From Flavobacterium pallidum (GTDB lineage Bacteria > Bacteroidota > Bacteroidia > Flavobacteriales > Flavobacteriaceae), in NCBI RefSeq assembly GCF_003097535.1, contig NZ_CP029187.1:1178001-1242000 (forward strand): 64,000 nt of DNA, given 5' to 3'. Under the pieces are notes generated by a model. The model saw only the letters and a program-made list of their open reading frames with translations, ran no database searches and was not told where the DNA came from. Position numbers and translations under genes: made by a program. Shown here in pieces: positions 18,593 to 28,338 of the stretch; position 1 is the first letter of the stretch, and every line of letters begins with the position of its first letter.

Positions 18593-20550
18593 TATTTCAA
18601 AAGCTTGTTTGTAAAAAGGTAGTCGGCAGTCTGGTACCAGGAAATGGTTTCCTCCAAAAACGATTTATCCATCCGTAGCGGTTTCAGGCTATTGTCTTCC
18701 TTATTCCAGGTGTAAGAGGCCTGTTTCTTCTGATCGGAAAGAATCATGACCCTGTCTTTTTTCATCAGGACCAGCTTACGGTACGTTCCTAACAGGGCAC
18801 GCTCCTCAAACTTAGGATCCAGTACATTTTTTCCAAAGAAATCCGATTCATAGTTCCAGTGAAACATCGAAAACAATGTCGGCCAAAGATCGATTTGGGA
18901 ACATTGCTTTTGAATTTTTTGATTGTTCGCTTCCGGCAGGTTGACGATGAAAGCGGGAATGTGGTAATTTTTCACATCGATTTCATCCTTGCCTGCACTG
19001 CTCGCACAATGATCGGCGATAATAACGAAAACTGTATTCTTAAACCACGGCTTCGTTTTCGCTTTTTCAAATAACTCCCGCAATGCAAAATCAGTATACT
19101 TCACCGCACCTTCGCGGCTTTTCCCGGACGGAATGTCAATCTTTCCCGAAGGATAAGTGTATGGCCTGTGGTTGGAAGTCGTCATGATGAAATTGAAAAA
19201 CGGCTGGTTGTTTTTATACTGTACGTCGGCCACTTTCAACATCTTATTGAAGATATCTTCATCACAAATTCCCCAGGCATTTTCAAAAGTCACTTCACTG
19301 TCGTTGATGTTATTCCGTGTGGTCTTAATCTTGTCGCTAAGGACACTGCCGCGCCCACGATCGTAAATCGTAAAGCCATTGCCTCCGAAATACGCATTCA
19401 TATTATCAAAATAGCCATCGCCGCCGTAGAAGAAATTACAGTCATAATTCCTTTGCTTAAACACGCTGCACACCGTGAACAGGTTGTCATTTTCAGGACG
19501 TTTTACGATGCTTTGTCCCGGAGTCGGCGGGATGCATAAAGTAACGGCTTCCATCCCGCGCACCGTCCTTGTTCCGGTAGCATACAGGTTTTCGAAAAAG
19601 ACGCTTTTCTGTGCGAGGCTGTCCATAAAAGGCGTAATGTTTTCTTCATTCCCGAATTCCTTCAGGAAACTGCCGCTAAGGCTTTCTACCAAAATAAAGA
19701 CGACATTTTTCTTTTCTTCGGATGGCATGCTGTCGGTTATCGTCCGGTGAATGGAATAGCCATTATTGGAATATTTTGAATTCGGGTCGGAAAGCTTGCC
19801 TTTGATCAATGCGAAAGCCTTATCATTTTCAATCGAAGTGTAAAACTCATTATACTTCATCTGGTTGTTTCGAAAGGCGGCAAAAAAGGAATAGATGCCG
19901 GATTTGGAGATTTCGGAATTGTAGCGGTTCGACGACCATTCTGCCTGGTAATTTGTAATGAATGACCCGTAAAAGAAGGCCAAAACAGCGGCAGTCCCTA
20001 ATACGGCCAACCTGCTTTTCAATGAAGCGTGGTGTGTAAAAGTATGGGTAAAAGCATTCGTTTTATAAAACGCAAGCAGCACCGCCGCCGTAATCAGCAG
20101 CACGCCTCCAATCAATAAAGGCAGTGGATACGATTCTTCTATATTCGAAACGACTTCATGGGTATAGATCAGGTAATCGACTGCAATGAAATTGAAACGT
20201 GTCCGGAATTCATCCCAAAAAGTCAGTTCCGCAAAAAAAGTAAATACCAAAATAAAAATGGTCAGCGCAGTAAAAAACCACACCAATATCTTATCGGCCC
20301 AGGAGCCAATCCAGCGGTTCGGCATCAGGACATAATAAATAATTGCGGTAAGGCTTACGAAAGTAATCGTGCCGATGTCGAAAAACAATCCCGTGAGCAG
20401 CGTCCTGAAAAGATTGATGATATTCCACGAAACCTCATCATACTGCCAAATGAAAAAACCGATTCGCAGCAGTTGCGAAACAATCAGGAACCAAAGGATA
20501 AAATGGGCAAGAAGTGAAAACCGGCTGTGTGAAATAAAACTTTTGAACAT
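18592..20550 (-). CDS. LtaS-type phosphoglycerol transferase / sulfatase-fold membrane protein
   Basis: A 652-residue protein with five predicted membrane segments in the first 215 residues, then an extracytoplasmic alkaline phosphatase-like domain. Visible motifs are VFILVESLSGSFL, the catalytic-threonine region ATGTRTVRGMEA, and metal-ligand segments NHRPY and VIIADHCASS. LtaS enzymes move glycerol-phosphate from phosphatidylglycerol and release diacylglycerol. Bacteroidota lack lipoteichoic acid, so the acceptor is unknown; a glycan or lipid head group is possible. The gene is fused translationally to the downstream lipid kinase by a TAATG overlap. Confidence 0.85.
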   Translation of the reverse strand: MFKSFISHSRFSLLAHFILWFLIVSQLLRIGFFIWQYDEVSWNIINLFRTLLTGLFFDIGTITFVSLTAIIYYVLMPNRWIGSWADKILVWFFTALTIFILVFTFFAELTFWDEFRTRFNFIAVDYLIYTHEVVSNIEESYPLPLLIGGVLLITAAVLLAFYKTNAFTHTFTHHASLKSRLAVLGTAAVLAFFYGSFITNYQAEWSSNRYNSEISKSGIYSFFAAFRNNQMKYNEFYTSIENDKAFALIKGKLSDPNSKYSNNGYSIHRTITDSMPSEEKKNVVFILVESLSGSFLKEFGNEENITPFMDSLAQKSVFFENLYATGTRTVRGMEAVTLCIPPTPGQSIVKRPENDNLFTVCSVFKQRNYDCNFFYGGDGYFDNMNAYFGGNGFTIYDRGRGSVLSDKIKTTRNNINDSEVTFENAWGICDEDIFNKMLKVADVQYKNNQPFFNFIMTTSNHRPYTYPSGKIDIPSGKSREGAVKYTDFALRELFEKAKTKPWFKNTVFVIIADHCASSAGKDEIDVKNYHIPAFIVNLPEANNQKIQKQCSQIDLWPTLFSMFHWNYESDFFGKNVLDPKFEERALLGTYRKLVLMKKDRVMILSDQKKQASYTWNKEDNSLKPLRMDKSFLEETISWYQTADYLFTNKLLK

Positions 20551-20625
20551 GGAATACAGGATTAATTAATCTGTAAAAGTCAGGACAGATTTTGAATTAA
20601 TTCTGAATTTTTACTTTAAGCCTTA

Positions 20626-23034
20626 TTAGAATTTATAACTGTAACCAAAGCGTACCACCTGTGTTTCATAATAATCACTGCTGTTGTAATGGAAATCATT
20701 GCCCTGGATTTCTTTTTTGGTAACAAGGGTATTGAATACGTCTGTAGCATTCAGGAAGATTTCACCCTTTCCTTTTTGTACGGATTTCTTAATTCCCAAA
20801 TCGACAGAGAAACGGGAATCAATCTTTCCCTGCGGAATGATATCGGGAGCAAGATACACTGCCGACACCTGTCCTGTCAGGGTTTTTGAGAAATTGAAAA
20901 GGCTGTTCCATTTTACATTTCCTGAAAAAACCTGCTGTCTTTCTCCATAAAACGTGCTTGGCACCGGATACAGGTTCGTCACCGTAAATTTCTCAATGTC
21001 GTTCTGATAACCGTTCCCATTAAGATTGAACAAATACCATGCGGCCAGCCTTTTGGAGTAAACCATTTCAAAGCCGGTGGTAGAACTGCGGTCGGCATTT
21101 TGGAAAACGTTATAAATGAGATTGCTTCCCGGAACCGTCGTAGCGATACGCGTGATGGTGCCATTCACAAACCGGTGGTAAGCCGACGCAAAAAAGTAGC
21201 CGTCTTTTAATGACGCTTTGTAGCCCAATTCGAAAGCACTTGAAAACTGTGGGCGCAACGCAGGATTGCCTACTTTAATGATTTCAGCATCATCATATTT
21301 TGGGAAAATACGGATATCAACCTCATTAGGCCTGTCGACGCGGCGGTTAAAAAAGGCCGTCAGCTTGTTTTTATCATTGAATTTATAGGCCAGACTGATG
21401 TTCGGGAAAGGCTGTGTATAATCATAACCATCGCTTTTGTATGTCGGGTGGTGGGGGTCGACCTCATACTTCAGGTGTACATATTCGAGCCTCATGCCCA
21501 CTTCGGCTTCAATCTTGTTGCTCTCGAAAATGTAATTGCCGTAAAGTGCAGGAATAATTTCCTTATAAGTGGCCCGCCCGCCCGCATTGGCATCAATCGG
21601 GGAATTTTGCCCGGGGAAAAACTGCATGTTTGTCGGGATTTGTCGGTTGCGGAATTTCAGTCCGGTTTCAAAACGGCCATACTTCAAGGGTTCGATATAG
21701 TCTACGTTAATATCCAGTACTTTTTCGTCGGAAAGCAATTTAAAGGAATCTTTTCCACTGCTGTTCGGCAGGATGTTGTCAAAAAAGTATTTTTCATCTT
21801 CCCGATGGTAAGTGTAATTAATACCGGTATTTAATAAGCGGCCAGCCTGTTTGAATTTATGCTGATAAGAAGCAGTGGCCATCGCTGTTGTTTTCACTTC
21901 ATCTTCTAAGAATTGCCAAAGTCTCAGTCTTTCCGAATAATCTCCGTTAAAAAAAGGTTCATCGCCGTGATCGAGGATTTTTTCACTTCCAAAATAACCC
22001 GAAAACGTGAAGGTATTGTTGTCGTTATAGTTCCAGTCCATTCCGGATTTTATAGTTGTGAATTGTGTATCCCGATTGCGTTTCGTCTGTTGATGGATGA
22101 TAGTACCATCATCATAAGTGCGATGGACAAATTCATTCTTATTCAGTGTTTCCGTGTAAAGATAGTCGCCCTGAAAAAACAGGTTCACTTTGCCCTTACG
22201 GTAATTAAGTGATAACGACGGATTAATTTTCGGTGTAAGGTTATATTGTGGACGGATGGTCGGAAGGTTTGACTTGCGCTCCCACAAAGCCCCGAAACCG
22301 GAACTGATGCCCGCTTTTCCGTTAAGTCCTTCCTGTTTGGTTTTCCTGTATATGATGTTGATGATTCCGGCATTGCCATTGGCATCAAATTTGGCTGAAG
22401 GGTTATTGATTACCTCAATCTTATCGATGGCTGATGCCGGTATATTGTCCAGGCCAGACTGGCTTCCGAAACCTGTAATTCCAGTTTGTTTTCCGTCGAT
22501 AAGCACCATGACCTTATCATTGCCACGCAATTGTACCTTGCCATCCTGTACCGTAATTCCCGGAAGATTCTGCATCGCCTGAAGTACGGAGCCGCCACTT
22601 TGGGCAATATTATCGGCTACGGAAAAAGTCTTCTTATCCATCTTTGGGCTGACTTCCTCCTGCTTTGAAGTGATGACCACCTCATCGAGTGTATTGGAAT
22701 CTTCTTCAAGCTCAATCACCGAAAGCTCTAAGAAATCGGATAAGGAGCCAATAAACAACGGTTGTTTTGCTGCCTGATGACCTACAAAACTGACACCAAT
22801 AATGTAACTACCCGGCGTGATGCCTGTGAGGGAAAAACGGCCTTCGTCATTGCTTACGGTTCCGGCAACAATCGTGCTGTCTTTTGACATCAGCACCACA
22901 TTGGCATAAGGTATAGCGGCTTTTGAGGTTTTATCTTTTATTGCGCCTGACAGCGTCACTCTTTTTGATGGTGCTTCCTGCGCAAAGCAGGCGAATGACA
23001 ACAGGAATAGGATTATGAGAGAAATGCTTTTCAT
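20626..23034 (-). CDS. TonB-dependent-receptor-like outer-membrane protein (OMP_b-brl_3 type)
   Basis: An 802-residue outer-membrane protein: signal peptide (1-18), a carboxypeptidase-regulatory-like domain (about 25-105, IPYANVVLMSKDST...GRFSLTGITPGSY), a plug domain (about 120-230, with VMVLIDGKQTG and GNAGIINIIYRK), then a large beta-barrel ending in YSYKF with a terminal aromatic. No TonB box can be assigned confidently. Proteins of this type bind or import ligands, or serve as two-component-linked sensors. A histidine kinase and response regulator lie directly upstream on the same strand (55-base gap), so co-regulation is likely. Ligand unknown. Confidence 0.85.
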   Translation of the reverse strand: MKSISLIILFLLSFACFAQEAPSKRVTLSGAIKDKTSKAAIPYANVVLMSKDSTIVAGTVSNDEGRFSLTGITPGSYIIGVSFVGHQAAKQPLFIGSLSDFLELSVIELEEDSNTLDEVVITSKQEEVSPKMDKKTFSVADNIAQSGGSVLQAMQNLPGITVQDGKVQLRGNDKVMVLIDGKQTGITGFGSQSGLDNIPASAIDKIEVINNPSAKFDANGNAGIINIIYRKTKQEGLNGKAGISSGFGALWERKSNLPTIRPQYNLTPKINPSLSLNYRKGKVNLFFQGDYLYTETLNKNEFVHRTYDDGTIIHQQTKRNRDTQFTTIKSGMDWNYNDNNTFTFSGYFGSEKILDHGDEPFFNGDYSERLRLWQFLEDEVKTTAMATASYQHKFKQAGRLLNTGINYTYHREDEKYFFDNILPNSSGKDSFKLLSDEKVLDINVDYIEPLKYGRFETGLKFRNRQIPTNMQFFPGQNSPIDANAGGRATYKEIIPALYGNYIFESNKIEAEVGMRLEYVHLKYEVDPHHPTYKSDGYDYTQPFPNISLAYKFNDKNKLTAFFNRRVDRPNEVDIRIFPKYDDAEIIKVGNPALRPQFSSAFELGYKASLKDGYFFASAYHRFVNGTITRIATTVPGSNLIYNVFQNADRSSTTGFEMVYSKRLAAWYLFNLNGNGYQNDIEKFTVTNLYPVPSTFYGERQQVFSGNVKWNSLFNFSKTLTGQVSAVYLAPDIIPQGKIDSRFSVDLGIKKSVQKGKGEIFLNATDVFNTLVTKKEIQGNDFHYNSSDYYETQVVRFGYSYKF

Positions 23035-23089
23035 CTGAATATAATTTCAGCAGCAAATCTCAATAGTGATTCTGTAGGAAAATTGAATT

Positions 23090-24352
23090 TTAGAAAGTAA
23101 TTGTAAATCCGTGCAGGGAATTGTAAAAAGAATACGAAATGTTCCAATGATTGAGTTCCGTAATCTTTTTTACGATAGCCAGGCCAAGTCCGTTACCTTG
23201 CGAAGACGGATCAGATTTGGAAAAGCGGTTGAAGAGCTTATCGTTTGCTAATGCCGTTTCTGGACCTGAGTTTACAAAGGCCAACGTATTTCCGGCAATG
23301 GTAATCACAATCTTCCCATTTTTGACATTGTGGCGGATCGCATTCAGGAAAAGGTTGTTAATCAATACTTCCAACAGCGCGGGGTTTGCAGTAATCTTCA
23401 GGTTTTCCGTGAATTCTGTAATGATGGAAAGATGCTTAGACTTAGCCTGCTCCGTAAAAAAATCAAGATGCTTTTTGATATAGTCATTCAGTAAAATCTC
23501 CTGCTTATCAGGGAAATTATCATTTTCAATCTTTGATAACAACAACAGGTTTTTGTTCAGCCTGTTCATCCTGGCCACATCATTATTGAGCGATGCTGCC
23601 AAAACCGATTGTTCCTTTGAAAGGTCAAGTTGCAGCAGCATATCGATCCTCGACTGGAATAATGCCAAAGGGGTTTGCAACTCATGCGCGGCATTTTCGA
23701 TGAACTCGCGTTGCGTATTATAGATATTCGTGTTTTTGTCTATCAGGCGTTCGAGGCTTGCGTTCAGGTTATTGAATTCATCAATGTCTGTGGAAGGAAA
23801 TTCAGGTTTTTGGTTTTTGTCAATCTCAAATCCCCGAATCTGTTCAAGCGTAACGTAAAACGGTTTCCATAAACGTTTTGTTGCTGTTTTCGTAATGATG
23901 AGGATTCCTGTAAGCATCAATACAATAATCAGCAGGAACAGCAAGCCTGTACTGAAAACCATGTCCCGTTTTTCAATCAGGTTAATCCTTGCTGAAAAAG
24001 TAAACGGCTTTCCTTCAATGACTATGGGTGCATTTAATTCGCGGTAAGGTTCGTCCTCATTTTCAAGTTTATCAAAATACACCTTGACGAAAACCATGTC
24101 TTTTTTTATTCCATTGGCAGGCAGGATGGAAACATTGCGGTTGTATTTGTTCCACACGGCAATATCCTGGATCCTGAATCCGGGAAGGTCATTTTCGATG
24201 AATTCTTTCTTGTGCAGGTTCAGCGTCTCATCCGTTTCCTCTAGGTAGAGGTAGTTCGTGGTGAAATAAAACAGTGGTGCCGAAACCAGTAATATCAATA
24301 CTGAAAATATCAGGATATTCCCGGTGCTTTTTTGGAGTAATTTTTTAGCCAT
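23090..24352 (-). CDS. Sensor histidine kinase
   Basis: A 420-residue kinase with two membrane helices (about 12-33 and 134-156) around a 100-residue periplasmic sensor, then a HisKA domain with phosphoacceptor His223 in NAAHELQTPL and a HATPase domain with an N-box (NNLFLNAIRHN) and GNGLGLAIV. The start overlaps the response regulator stop by eight bases, so the pair is translated together. No HAMP domain is obvious. The signal is not apparent from the sequence. Confidence 0.92.
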   Translation of the reverse strand: MAKKLLQKSTGNILIFSVLILLVSAPLFYFTTNYLYLEETDETLNLHKKEFIENDLPGFRIQDIAVWNKYNRNVSILPANGIKKDMVFVKVYFDKLENEDEPYRELNAPIVIEGKPFTFSARINLIEKRDMVFSTGLLFLLIIVLMLTGILIITKTATKRLWKPFYVTLEQIRGFEIDKNQKPEFPSTDIDEFNNLNASLERLIDKNTNIYNTQREFIENAAHELQTPLALFQSRIDMLLQLDLSKEQSVLAASLNNDVARMNRLNKNLLLLSKIENDNFPDKQEILLNDYIKKHLDFFTEQAKSKHLSIITEFTENLKITANPALLEVLINNLFLNAIRHNVKNGKIVITIAGNTLAFVNSGPETALANDKLFNRFSKSDPSSQGNGLGLAIVKKITELNHWNISYSFYNSLHGFTITF

Positions 24353-25022
24353 CTTCCCATTTATATCCTAATCCGTAAACGGTCCTGATGTAATCACCGC
24401 TTCCGGCCTTAGCCAGTTTTTTCTTCAGGTTCTTGATGTGTGCGTAAATGAAGTCGTGGTTGTCGAGCATATCGGCCATGTCGCCGGAAAGGTGTTCCGC
24501 AATCGCGCCTTTGGACAGCACCTTGTTTTTATTCCCGATCAGGAACAGCATCAAATCGATCTCCTTTTTAGTGATGTCGAGTTTGTTTCCGTTCACGGAA
24601 ACGGTTTTTGAAAGGATATCCACTACAATCTCATTGAAAACCACATTGTTGCTTCCGTTGAAATTCTTGCGCCTGATTAATGCCTGCATCCTCACGAGCA
24701 GCTCGGCCAAGTGAAAAGGCTTTGTGACATAATCGTCTGCGCCGAGATTAAAACCTTCCAATCTGGAGTCTAACGTTTCCTTAGCTGAAATGATAATGAC
24801 ACCTTCAGTTTTGTTTTCCTTCTTCAGCTCCCGTAAAATATGGAATCCATCGCCATCAGGCAGCATCAGGTCAAGCAGGATGCAGTCGTAGTCATACGAA
24901 CCGATTTTCAGAAGCGCTTCTTTGTAATTCGCCGCCACTTCAGAATGGATGCCGTTTGGCTTGAAATAGTTTCTGATTCCGTCCGCTATTTCGGTTTCAT
25001 CTTCAATAATCAGGATTTTCAT
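24345..25022 (-). CDS. OmpR/PhoB-family response regulator
   Basis: A 225-residue regulator with a receiver domain (acidic pair in IIEDE, phosphoacceptor Asp51 in LLDLMLPDGDG, conserved SAKE and ADDYVTKPF) and a C-terminal winged-helix domain ending in IRTVYGLGYKWE. It is the first gene of the operon and partners the kinase at 23090-24352. The downstream outer-membrane protein gene is the obvious candidate target. Confidence 0.94.
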   Translation of the reverse strand: MKILIIEDETEIADGIRNYFKPNGIHSEVAANYKEALLKIGSYDYDCILLDLMLPDGDGFHILRELKKENKTEGVIIISAKETLDSRLEGFNLGADDYVTKPFHLAELLVRMQALIRRKNFNGSNNVVFNEIVVDILSKTVSVNGNKLDITKKEIDLMLFLIGNKNKVLSKGAIAEHLSGDMADMLDNHDFIYAHIKNLKKKLAKAGSGDYIRTVYGLGYKWEDG

Positions 25023-25144
25023 GCTGCAATGTAATGATTCGATTTTGAAGGAAATCTGAATGAGGGAAAATATCCAACAGAAAAATAAGGTAACGCTAAA
25101 TCTGGGCCTTACTTTGCTCCGGATAAAGGTTGTGGTTGTCCAGC

Positions 25145-26275
25145 CTATTTAATCACGTTGCTCAGCTCGAACATAGGTAAGTATAAACCAATCAATAAAA
25201 ATCCCACGATAACTCCTACAATTAATATAATCAAAGGCTCTATAAATGTCGCGATTAATTTTGACTGCCTTACAACCTCGCTGTTAAGCTGTTCGTTGAG
25301 CTGGCTGAAAATAAGATCTGTCTGGTTGGTTTCTTCGGCTATTTTTATCAAGGCAAGTATGCGATGGTCAAAAATTTTGTTGCCTTTTAAACTCTCACTA
25401 AGGCTTTGTCCTTTTAGAATTTGCTCTTCGGCATGCCGCAAAGCTTTTTTCAGGGGCATAAATCCAATCATATCCCTTACGATTTGCAGGCTGTTCAAAA
25501 TCGGAAACTTTGCGCTTGAAAGCAACGATACCGCCTGCATAAACTGTGACATATATATTTTCAGTAAAAATTTCCCTATCACCGGTAAGTGCAATAACCC
25601 GTTTTGAAAGGCCTCTTTGATGTTTTCTTTTTTTAACATGAATTTCAGCAGGAAGATCAGGCCGAAGATTAAAAGAACAATAATCCATCCGTAATATTTT
25701 ATGCCATCAGATATAGAAATAATGACTTTAGTGATATATGGCAACTCGATGTTATTTTGACTGAAAAGCCCTTCGAACATAGGCACGACGAAACTTAGCA
25801 TGAAAATCACGACGATCGCAGCTGTAGATAAAACAATCATAGGATAAGTCAGGGCGCTCATGATCATCTTTTTTTGTTCGGTCCTCCGCTCAAAAAAGAT
25901 AGCCAGCCGATGGCATATTTTCGGCAATGCTCCGGTTTCCTCCCCAATTTTAATGGAAAAGAATTCATATGCCGTGAAGTGCTTTTCAGCTCTAATGGCT
26001 TCTGAGAGCGAGCTGCCCGCAATAACTTTTTCAAGGATGTTGCTGAATGTCGATCTTGCGGTGTCTTTTTTTTGGTTTTCTTTTATAAGATCCAGTGCAT
26101 CTTTAATGGTAACGCCCGCCGGAAGCAGGATGCTGAGTTCGTTATAAAAATCATATTTTTGTTTTGAAGACAACCTGCTGCCAAAAAGCGATATGTCTTT
26201 CCGGAGCAGCGTGTCGATACCGGAGTAAGCGCTTTTTGCAGGTGCAGTCTCAGTATTTTTCAGTTTAAAGGCCAT
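25145..26275 (-). CDS. T2SS/T4P inner-membrane platform protein (GspF/PilC-like)
   Basis: A 376-residue protein with two GspF domains, each followed by membrane helices: domain one at about 35-150 (FYNELSILLPAGVTIKDALDLI, FFSIKIGEETGALPKI), helices near 160-180 and 210-230, domain two from about 245 (FMQAVSLLSSAKFPILNSLQIV, IKIAEETNQTD) and a final helix. GspF/PilC is the inner-membrane core contacted by the GspE ATPase. It is the last gene of the minus-strand secretion cluster and overlaps the preceding pseudopilin gene by 16 bases. Its ATPase partner is 24 kb away on the plus strand. Confidence 0.9.
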   Translation of the reverse strand: MAFKLKNTETAPAKSAYSGIDTLLRKDISLFGSRLSSKQKYDFYNELSILLPAGVTIKDALDLIKENQKKDTARSTFSNILEKVIAGSSLSEAIRAEKHFTAYEFFSIKIGEETGALPKICHRLAIFFERRTEQKKMIMSALTYPMIVLSTAAIVVIFMLSFVVPMFEGLFSQNNIELPYITKVIISISDGIKYYGWIIVLLIFGLIFLLKFMLKKENIKEAFQNGLLHLPVIGKFLLKIYMSQFMQAVSLLSSAKFPILNSLQIVRDMIGFMPLKKALRHAEEQILKGQSLSESLKGNKIFDHRILALIKIAEETNQTDLIFSQLNEQLNSEVVRQSKLIATFIEPLIILIVGVIVGFLLIGLYLPMFELSNVIK

Positions 26276-26736
26276 GTCTGGTTCATAAAGAGTGTTGTGT
26301 CATTCCTTTTAAAAACAAATAAATGCGCTGCAGTTTTTTCATTTCCGGTGTCGAAGGAAACGGCATCGACCAGCCCGGCGGTCACTTCTTCTCCCTGAAA
26401 AAAAGCCCTTTTTATTTTTACGGGCAATTTTAAAGTGTCTTTATCCCGGATAACAGACTCATTCAGGAAATCATAAAAAACAGAATCTGTGTCGGACTTC
26501 AGCGTCAGGCTTAATTTTGCGGAATCATATGAAATTTGCGAATGCCTGTTAAAATCAAGCCAGATGCGCTCTTTAAATAAGGCAAGCTGTTCAGTGTTTT
26601 CATATTTTTTCTGGACGCCGGTAAATTGCTTTTTGACTAAATTCAGCACCTCAAAAGCCAATCCTACTACAATTAAGGCTATAATCATGGTTACCAGCAA
26701 TTCCGAGAGCGTAAAAGAATTGATTTTCCTAGTCAT
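26260..26736 (-). CDS. GspJ-like pseudopilin
   Basis: A 158-residue pseudopilin. The leader is MTRKINS, followed by FTLSELLVTMIIALIVVGLAFEVL: the typical hydrophobic stem with Glu at position +5. The residue before the cleavage site is Ser, not the usual Gly. The globular part has a VVxxQ-like helix then strands, and the size and place between another pseudopilin and GspF fit GspJ. It overlaps both neighbours (16 and 8 bases), so the cluster is translationally coupled. Confidence 0.72.
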   Translation of the reverse strand: MTRKINSFTLSELLVTMIIALIVVGLAFEVLNLVKKQFTGVQKKYENTEQLALFKERIWLDFNRHSQISYDSAKLSLTLKSDTDSVFYDFLNESVIRDKDTLKLPVKIKRAFFQGEEVTAGLVDAVSFDTGNEKTAAHLFVFKRNDTTLFMNQTWPLN

Positions 26737-27064
26737 ACATCCTTTTTTTTGAGATCGTTTTTCCGGTCTTTTCGTTTTTTACTTCAAGCGCAATCTCGTT
26801 TGGTCGCCCGATGTTGGAAATATTGTCGATTGAGATGTCCCAATCCTGGTATTTTTCATGATAAGGCAGTTGTATTTTTTTGTTCTGGATAAGGTATTCT
26901 ATTTCATACAGCCTGTTTTCCACTGCGCCGGTTTCATTGTGGTATTTATTTTGCAGAAGATTGTTTATCACAAGGCTGGAAATGCTAAAGATAATCAGAA
27001 TGAGCACCGTGGCAATAAGCGATTCAACAAGCGTACTCGATTTTATTTTTTTCAATACAGCCAT
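26729..27064 (-). CDS. GspI-like minor pseudopilin
   Basis: A 111-residue pseudopilin with leader MAVLKKIKS, then STLVESLIATVLILIIFSISSLVINNLL: Glu at +5 and a hydrophobic stem. Again Ser precedes the cleavage site. Small size and position next to the GspK-like and GspJ-like genes suggest GspI. It overlaps the GspK-like gene by 13 bases and the GspJ-like gene by 8 bases. Confidence 0.7.
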   Translation of the reverse strand: MAVLKKIKSSTLVESLIATVLILIIFSISSLVINNLLQNKYHNETGAVENRLYEIEYLIQNKKIQLPYHEKYQDWDISIDNISNIGRPNEIALEVKNEKTGKTISKKRMYD

Positions 27065-28338
27065 TTTGCGATTCCTTTTGGGTTATCTTTAAATGGCAGT
27101 CCGCAGAAACTGTCCGTAAAATCCAGCGCGGTTATTTCGCCGCCGTAAATGTGGTTGATGAAAACAGACCCAGCCTCATTTACAATAAACTGCTCGGTAA
27201 ATACAGAGCCATGTACCTTTCCCCTCATTTCAAAATTCCCTTCACAAAACACCTCTCCTTTTATTACTGCATCGCTGTTCAAATATACCTGCGTCTTAAA
27301 ATCGTTTCCTACGGCCGATTTCAGGTAGCAAATCGTTCCGGCAATCGTAGATCCTGAATCAACGAGGATGGAATGATCTCCCAAATCGGATAATTGCCGC
27401 CCTTTTTGCGGTACCTCCATAAGTACAAGGGCTGATGGATATGCCAGGGTACAATTTTTACCGACCGTAATGCGGTGGTCGGAAAATGCCTGAAAATTCC
27501 CAGTGACTTCATCCTCAATCGCTATTGTGGGTGCCATCAGGATGACATCTTTAAGCACGGTGTTTTTTTTTACGATTATCGACGTTTCCGACTTTATAAC
27601 TATATTACCCACCATATAGGTGTTTGCGAGTGCGATTTCGCCCTTGCTGTATATTGTTTTTGTCGGGAGCGAGAAGGAATTGACAATTTTTGTCCGTGCC
27701 GTTTCAATGGATAAATTGGTCTGGTTGTACCGGACATCATTCATCATCCGGGTCAAGTCCTGCCGATAATTTTTCCTGAAGTCTGGCAATTCTTTAGCAC
27801 TGGTTTTGCTATTTCCCTGAAATAACTGCACGCCGTTAAAACTTTCTCCGGCAATATATCCTGGTTTTATACCCTGGCCGGGAAGAAAAATGGTTCCCTG
27901 AAGGATGGTATGGCCCACCACAATCAATGGTTTTAAGTTGTCCTCTAGGTATAAAGCTGGCCTTTTTTGCCGGGTGATTTGTGTGCCCAATAGCGCAACA
28001 CGCATGAAATTCTTTTTCCGGTGCGAAGCCTTGGAGGATGCTTTCTCAAAAATTCCCCATTTGGAAAGATGGACCTGGACTTTATGATTTTTTCCGCTCA
28101 GCTGCGGAAGCTGGATTGTATCGGTAATGTTTTTGGTTTGAGTCAGCAGGAAAGAAATCCCCGAATTTGAAAGCGTAATATTTTCAACGGAGGCTTCGGA
28201 TTGGTTAATGAAAAAGGTGTGGGTGTTCTGGAGCGTTATCAATGCGGTAAGCAGCAATGCAACCACGAGCCCTGTGAGTACGGCAAATTGAAGTGCCCCG
28301 GAATATAATCTGGCATTGGCTCGTTTTAGTTGCTTCAC
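27052..28338 (-). CDS. GspK-like membrane protein with beta-helix (bactofilin/polymer-like) C-terminal part
   Basis: A 428-residue protein with a short basic leader and a stem, YSG then ALQFAVLTGLVVALLLTALI, that resembles GspK by lacking Glu at +5. Unlike classical GspK, the rest looks like a repetitive beta-helix: many short V/I-rich turns (GEIALANTYMVGNIVIKS, TSIIVKKNTVLKDVILMAP, GEVFCEGNFEMRGKVHGSVF), a style seen in bactofilins. It overlaps the GspC-like gene by four bases (ATGA) and the next pseudopilin gene by 13. The GspK assignment rests on position and stem only; a distinct tip or scaffold protein is an alternative. Confidence 0.5.
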   Translation of the reverse strand: MKQLKRANARLYSGALQFAVLTGLVVALLLTALITLQNTHTFFINQSEASVENITLSNSGISFLLTQTKNITDTIQLPQLSGKNHKVQVHLSKWGIFEKASSKASHRKKNFMRVALLGTQITRQKRPALYLEDNLKPLIVVGHTILQGTIFLPGQGIKPGYIAGESFNGVQLFQGNSKTSAKELPDFRKNYRQDLTRMMNDVRYNQTNLSIETARTKIVNSFSLPTKTIYSKGEIALANTYMVGNIVIKSETSIIVKKNTVLKDVILMAPTIAIEDEVTGNFQAFSDHRITVGKNCTLAYPSALVLMEVPQKGRQLSDLGDHSILVDSGSTIAGTICYLKSAVGNDFKTQVYLNSDAVIKGEVFCEGNFEMRGKVHGSVFTEQFIVNEAGSVFINHIYGGEITALDFTDSFCGLPFKDNPKGIAKWLY

